Positions 45,811-64,000 of a DNA stretch of 64,000 nucleotides are shown here, piece by piece (position 1 is the first letter of the stretch; every line of letters starts with the position of its first letter). The translations under genes were made by a program, and so were the position numbers. The notes beneath the pieces were generated by a model that ran no database searches, was not told where the DNA came from, and saw only the letters and a list, made by a program, of their open reading frames with translations. This stretch comes from Aporrectodea caliginosa (taxonomy: Eukaryota > Annelida > Clitellata > Crassiclitellata > Lumbricidae). Where the stretch lies: the NCBI GenBank assembly GCA_020284085.1, contig JACEVL010000080.1:1-64000 (forward strand), read 5' to 3'.

Positions 45811-46876
45811 GTTCATTTACTACGATGAGGCAGTGCTGACATTTGAGTCTGCACAGTTAATGCTGTATGCGGCAGAAAAGTATTATCTGCCGAGATTGGC
45901 TGAGCTTTGCACCAAAGTTCTTCAGGATGAATTGGATGTCTCCAACGTCTGCAGTCTTTTAGATTTAAGCTTTATGTATAACGAAAGGGAGCTAACAGAC
46001 GCTTGTTTGAACTTCATCGTCGATAATTCAGGCATAGTTCTGGGTACCGACGCATTTTCAGCAATTTCATCCACTGCCCTAGAATCTTTTCTTAAGATGG
46101 ACAGAGTAAAATCAAGCGAATCGACAATTTACCGAAGTTGCATCGCATGGGCAAAACACCAGCTGAAAAGTCAGAAGGCAATTGAAGATCCGACGAATGA
46201 AGAGATCAGACAGGTGCTTGGGCATCTGTTTCATCAAATACGTTTTCCAACGATGGAGGTCACGGAGTTTGCAGTTCTTGTCGGTAAGAGTGATATGCTG
46301 AGTAGTGATGAACTGTCGAAGATTTACTATCACATCGCCACGAGACAAACAACTGCAGATATTGGATTCCCAACTAAAAACCGACAGGAATTCGTCCTCA
46401 GTCGGTTCACTCGCTCTTGGAATTCAGTCTGTGAGAGTAACTGTTCAACGTGCAATTCAAAATTACCAGCACTGAATGCTGTAAATGTGACTGCAGATAA
46501 AGATATCACGCTAACAGGACTTGGAGTCTACACCGGATATAATTCTATCGACTACGACGTCGAGATTAAATTATATCTGTGTAGGTTTTCGAAGCCGATC
46601 TACTGTCGTAAAGTCACGGTTCCAGGAGCTAGGCAACACTCAATCGTCTATCACGTTCTGTTTGACAAACCGGTGAAACTGTCGCGAGATAATGTATATC
46701 AGATAATAACTCTGTCAAATGGTACAATCGGATATCGAGGAGAAACCAGTGAGTCTAGCATTGAGAAAGCTGGCGTTAAGTTCAAATTTTCAAAGTACTC
46801 TGGGCAGTTGAAATTCAACATGACAACTGAACTAAGTGGCCAAATTCCTCAGTTACATTTTATGTTGAGATGCTGA
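45811..46876 (+). CDS. BTB-BACK-PHR protein, 3' exon (BTBD1/2/3/6-like)
   Basis: A long uninterrupted frame (Met-initiated at 45791 with 361 codons, but 'ttgacag|gttcatt' at 45810 is a likely splice acceptor) ends TGA at 46876. It starts inside a BTB domain (FIYYDEAVLTFESAQLMLYA, AEKYYLPRLAELC). A BACK domain follows (VCSLLDLSFMYNERELTDAC, IYRSCIAWAKHQL), then an Arg-Phe rich linker and a PHR-like beta domain (DITLTGLGVYTGYNSIDYDV, PVKLSRDNVYQII, GQIPQLHFML). Family members act as Cullin-3 substrate adaptors. The N-terminal half of the BTB is not in the window, so this is either the last exon of a gene whose start is elsewhere or a duplicated fragment; absence of stops argues for recent or constrained sequence. 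Unrelated to the Ig cluster. Confidence 0.75.
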
Positions 46877-48057
46877 ATTAACTCTGTTGGCTTGATGCAA
46901 TAATTATACTGTCCTGTTAGCTAAAACATAATTATCGTTGTTAATCTAGGCACATAAGCAAGTTTTGGCCTGGACCTTGTTCGCTATAAGGGGGGGGGGC
47001 ATACATGATGCACTGTATCGACTTTATTGAAATTTTGCACAACAATACAGTTATACAGTAGCGAAAACACAGAAAAAATTTCAAATAAAGTGAAGGATGG
47101 ATTGAACACCAATAGTGAAAATGTTAAGCACAAAAAACACTAGACCAATGTTAAAATATTATGTCAAAGGTCCAAATATTATGATCTTATTTTGTGTGTT
47201 CAAAATATTATATACAAATTCCATGGTCACAGCAGCGATTAGTTTCTGTTTAACCAATAACCATGCTGTGTCATTAGAAAGATTATTAGCATCCCCTCCT
47301 TTCTTCTCCAGGCTAGGGACTGACACTACAAGTGGCGTAGTTAGCAACGATCATCGTCGTCATCATCGTCGTCATCATCGTCATCATCATCCTCGTCATT
47401 GTAATCGTGGTCATCGTAATCGTCTTAATCGTAATCGTCCTAATCACCATATTCAGCTAAATAGACTCACATGCAGTTTTAGTCAAAATGCAAACCGAAA
47501 AACTCACTTTTTGACGTTATATGGGATATACAAGGACAAGGACAGGCAGCTCAGATATAGAGTAGGCTACTCCTTACCCACTTTGTTTTATACCCTTAAT
47601 TTTATGGTTCCAACATTTGACAGAAAGGCCCAGAAGAATTGGGCGTAATGAGAGATGGTTATTCAGACGTTCAGTTACGGTACAAGCCAAAACTATCATG
47701 GTTGCTATGTCTCGCAATCAATTAATTGTCCCTTTTGACGTCATGTTTGCACAGGCGTGTCGTCATGGTGATAAGTTAATCCGTTGGCTGTCATTTTGCT
47801 GTAATTCCGGACTTGATTGAGGATTTTACAAAGTTTTGGCGTAAATTTCTCACAGAATCTTGTTGATTGGAAACGAATCGAGGTAAACGCTTGCGTACAT
47901 CAAACCCGACCGTATACGCCCCTATATATATACTTGTGAATGCTGGTATTTCTTGAGCATTTATATTTCACTTATGATGCTGACAGTTTACGCGACGCTA
48001 CTATAGCCGACTAATGTTAATTATAACTGGTGTTACACCACGTAAGGAAAGCTGTAG
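46877..48057. other. Intergenic, nothing firmly recognised
   Basis: Contains a G run near 46990 and a 'catcgtcgtcat' simple repeat (47345-47455). A 177-codon open frame at 47115 runs through that repeat (His/Arg-rich) and has no family signature. Confidence 0.5.
47345..47455. repeat. Imperfect (catcgt)n simple repeat
   Basis: 'gtcatcatcgtcgtcatcat' style repeat decaying into 'aatcgtcctaatc'. Confidence 0.85.
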
Positions 48058-48425
48058 ATTCATTCATTCATTCATTCAGAGCATTTATATAGCGCCCCTT
48101 CAAGAAACTACTCAGGAGCGCTCCCGGCCCAGCCACGACTAAAGAAAAAGACTTGAGGGACTTGTAGAACCCTGTCAGATGGCTTACAAGTAAAAAACGG
48201 AGCTTAAGTGGTAGGTCATTCCAAATGGAGGGGCCAACAACCGAGAAAGCACGGCGCTGCCTAATAGCCAAGCGAGTCCGTGGAACAAGGAACTCACCCC
48301 TCGTCGCAGAGCGAAGCACCCGACGCGCTGGAACATCAGACACTGGGCGGCAAAGATCACGCAAGTAAGATGGAGCGCAGCCAAGAACACAACGAGAAAC
48401 AAGAGCAGCAATGCGATTATGTGGT
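48058..48425 (-). mobile_element. CR1-like LINE 3' end
   Basis: Minus strand: FLVPRTRLAIRQRRAFSVVG then PSIWNDLPLKLRFLL, FYKSLKSFSL and a stop, then '(gaat)n' (read as attc on +, from 48059). This identifies the recurrent 'gagcatttatatagcgcc' motif of the window as the 3' end of this LINE family. Confidence 0.75.
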
Positions 48426-48539
48426 CTACACTTAGGCCTACATGTATGTAGGCTTCAGATAATGTACGCTGATGTAGGGTAGCCTGGGTATACGCGTACA
48501 GTAGGCTCTAAATGTCATGAGCGGAGTTATCGTCACCTT

Positions 48540-48935
48540 TCCGCTTTGCAACTCTAATACATGACAAAAGACTTCCTATCCCGCAGCGGATTGTGTACCG
48601 GTTTTCTGCTTTGGTGTATCGGTGCCTTTTAGGTTCCGCTCCTGTGTATTTACAAGAGCTCTGTCGCTCTACTCTGGGTGTGCAGGGACGTAGTACTCTT
48701 CACTGCTCCACACATGGTGAACTTCTTGTTCCACGTGCGCGAACTGCTCTTAGACAGCATCATGCCTTCTCTGTTGCGGGCCCCATGGTTTGGAATGGGC
48801 TCCCATTAACATTACGCCTTATGCCTAGAGTTCATTCAGATGCGTTTTAATCTGGCCTTAAAACCAGCGCTCCTGAGTAGTACTGTGAAGGGGCGCTATA
48901 TACATTTTCGGAATGAATGAATGAATGAATGAATA
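48540..48935 (+). mobile_element. CR1-like LINE 3' end, opposite orientation
   Basis: RLPIPQRIVYRFSALVYRCL, YLQELCRSTLGVQG, LLVPRARTALRQHHAFSVAG and PMVWNGLPLTLRL, stop, then 'ggggcgctatatacatttt' and (gaat)n. It is head-to-head with the minus-strand copy 115 bp away. Confidence 0.75.
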
Positions 48936-49550
48936 GACAGCTATTTTGGGGCAAATTAAGAATCAAGTGTATCGGTGTATTAGGATGTACATGTTAGACC
49001 AGTGTTTCCCATGTTTTTCAGAGCATGGCACCCTTACCATCGGCAACAATTCGCCTGGCCTTAATTTCATTTGTTTTCTTCCAGTAAGTTCTTTATTTTA
49101 ATGACGAGCAACGCCCTTGTATTCAACCTTAGTGTTGCAACGATATCCACGCTACTTTAAGTTCTAACAGATAGTAGGTCTTCAACACCAACAATATTGA
49201 TAATATTACTAACTTTTTTCTACTTTTAAAAGTCTAATTTCTTGACAATTCCCATTTGCTATCATGGTTAAAGAATTAATTATAATATTATTATTAGTAA
49301 TATATTTCCATTTTTACCTTAATCCCCACCGCTTTCAACTTTTCCTACCTATAAGCTATCAACATCCACTCCCATGCATACATTACACTCCTGTTGTAGT
49401 AACACTCCTGTGTTAATTTTCCGGTCTCTCCCAAAGAGACCGATGTTAACATTGTAATCGGATACAATTGTAGATTCTGAAAGTGGATCACACTGACAAA
49501 GGACTATACATATATATCTGAAATCTTAGATCCTTGCAACAAAGATCAGG
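48936..49550. other. Upstream region of gene 3
   Basis: AT-rich; no reliable promoter motif. 'ctatacatatatatctgaaa' lies about 50 bp before the ATG and could be TATA-like, but this is weak. Confidence 0.3.
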
Positions 49551-62725
<13,175 letters not shown>

Positions 62726-64000
62726 GCCCAGTGCTGTAAGCAGTGAGGTGAAATGCATGATACAAGATATCTGCAACTATCACAAATTCTGAGCTATTTA
62801 TGGTGCAATGTTTACGACTCATCTTTTAGGTTTTACTTGCTGTTCATTGATGAATATTTGGTTTCATAAACTGAATAGATTTATCATGTCTTTCATAATA
62901 TAAATAGCAGAGGTGTAGTGTAAATTCTGGGTTATTTATGTTGCACTGTTTACAACTCAACTGACATATTTTATTTATTTATTAAATATTTTGGCTGCAT
63001 AAACTGAAAAAATTGAACGTGTCTTTTATAATATAAATAGTAGCCTTAACATCTGAATCGCAGGTAGATGTTCAATTTTAAAAGCAATGCATTTGCTCAA
63101 AACTTGCTTTACTATTTTAAGAATGATCATTGTGTATGCATGTATGACATTGACTGTGCATGTTACTACATAAGACCTTTGTGAAAATATTTCGTTTCTT
63201 GGCCAGAGCTATAACATGTCGTTGACGTTTTTAAAGTTTTATTGCAACAGAAAACACTCAGTTACCTACATCATTACAAATCTAGCAACGTCAACTATAT
63301 TACACTATAATATACACCGTCTGTTAATCTCAGTCTCTCCTATAAAACTCGACAATAGACCACGATCAAACAGAACATGGTCTGCAAACGCTGGCTATAG
63401 AGGCAGAGAAAAGAGAAGAACATCATATCGTACGAACGGTACGATGCATGACTGCCTCCTGTTCCGGAATTCGATGCCGACCACGCGAATCTACCATGTA
63501 GCATGGCACTACGGGCTGTGGGAACAATCCCACGAGGTTATTAATCCACCAGATCACCCTCTGCTCCAGAATGAAGATGGTGTAATTAGGCCTACGGAAG
63601 ACTACTAACACCGATCCGAACTCTTACATCATATCATACTACATGAATTTCTCAGAAATGGGCGAGAAGAATACCAATGACTATAAGACCAGACCAGAAC
63701 CAGTCCAGGACCTGGTCAACTATTTCTCGCATGAATTTACGCCATCAGTCTAGCACTGACCTCTGTCGGTGAGATTGCCAAGGCTTGAATCGTAAGCGCA
63801 ATCGTCGGTATTGGACAGTGGTCATTAGTTAATCTCAACTGTGTATTAAATTTGTGTTTGCACTCGTTGTTACTGCGCAATTACGCGTGCATAAAAATTA
63901 ATGCATTGATATTACTGCCAAGAGTTATCTGACCCTTCTCGTTTGTCCTTTTGACTTTTACATCAATCACCGTGAACTGACTTTGAGTTGATTACTTTAT
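62726..64000. other. 3' flank of gene 3
   Basis: 62726-63540 matches the flank of gene 1 (10265-12790) without that copy's insertions. No canonical aataaa was found close to the stop. The last 400 bp hold nothing recognised. Confidence 0.5.

Noticed and set aside
47115..47648. 177-codon open frame, His/Arg-rich
   Set aside because: Half of it is the (catcgt)n repeat; no domain, no homology to the cluster, no splice support.

Overview
This is a gene-poor, AT-rich, intron-rich window from an animal genome. Single-residue phase-1 introns, immunoglobulin-like exons, a BTB-BACK-PHR reading frame and a dense mix of hAT, piggyBac, pogo, Helitron, CR1-like LINE and tRNA-SINE debris all point to a metazoan. 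The repeat style and frequent 'taggcctac' words suggest a marine invertebrate, perhaps a deuterostome, but the species cannot be named from this sequence. No bacterial, viral or CRISPR signal was seen.

The core is a cluster of at least three related genes on the + strand, all coding for secreted or surface proteins. Gene 1 (exons 892-10264) is the 3' part of a gene whose start lies left of the window. Gene 2 (21192-44506) starts with a signal-peptide exon, followed by a tandem array of a four-exon cassette: a 30-nt linker exon, a cysteine-less Ig-V-like domain (A), a six-cysteine Ig-like domain (B) and a four-cysteine Ig-C2/I-like domain (C). There are three full cassettes and a fourth reduced to domain B alone. 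Gene 3 (49551-62725) has its own signal-peptide exon, an acidic stalk, four tandem modules of about 32-35 residues with a single Cys joined by 4-5-codon micro-exons, and a C-terminal hydrophobic tail that closely matches the end of gene 1. Its 12 exons add to 756 nt, exactly 252 codons including the stop. Every internal exon in the cluster is symmetric (phase 1 at both ends), so any can be skipped, duplicated or shuffled without losing frame. Function is unknown; a role in cell-surface recognition is only an inference.

Layout: 1-13 kb holds the end of gene 1 and its 3' flank. 13.6-20.7 kb is a deep transposon nest (hAT containing a MITE containing a pogo element containing a LINE tail; then a SINE split by another hAT). 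21.2-44.5 kb is gene 2, with introns full of TEs. 45.8-46.9 kb is an isolated BTB/BACK/PHR 3' exon. 47-49.5 kb is LINE debris. 49.5-62.7 kb is gene 3, and 62.7-64 kb is its flank, matching the flank of gene 1. Blocks 1-12.8 kb and 50.1-63.6 kb are an old tandem segmental duplication, so each copy supplies 'empty sites' that date many insertions after the duplication.
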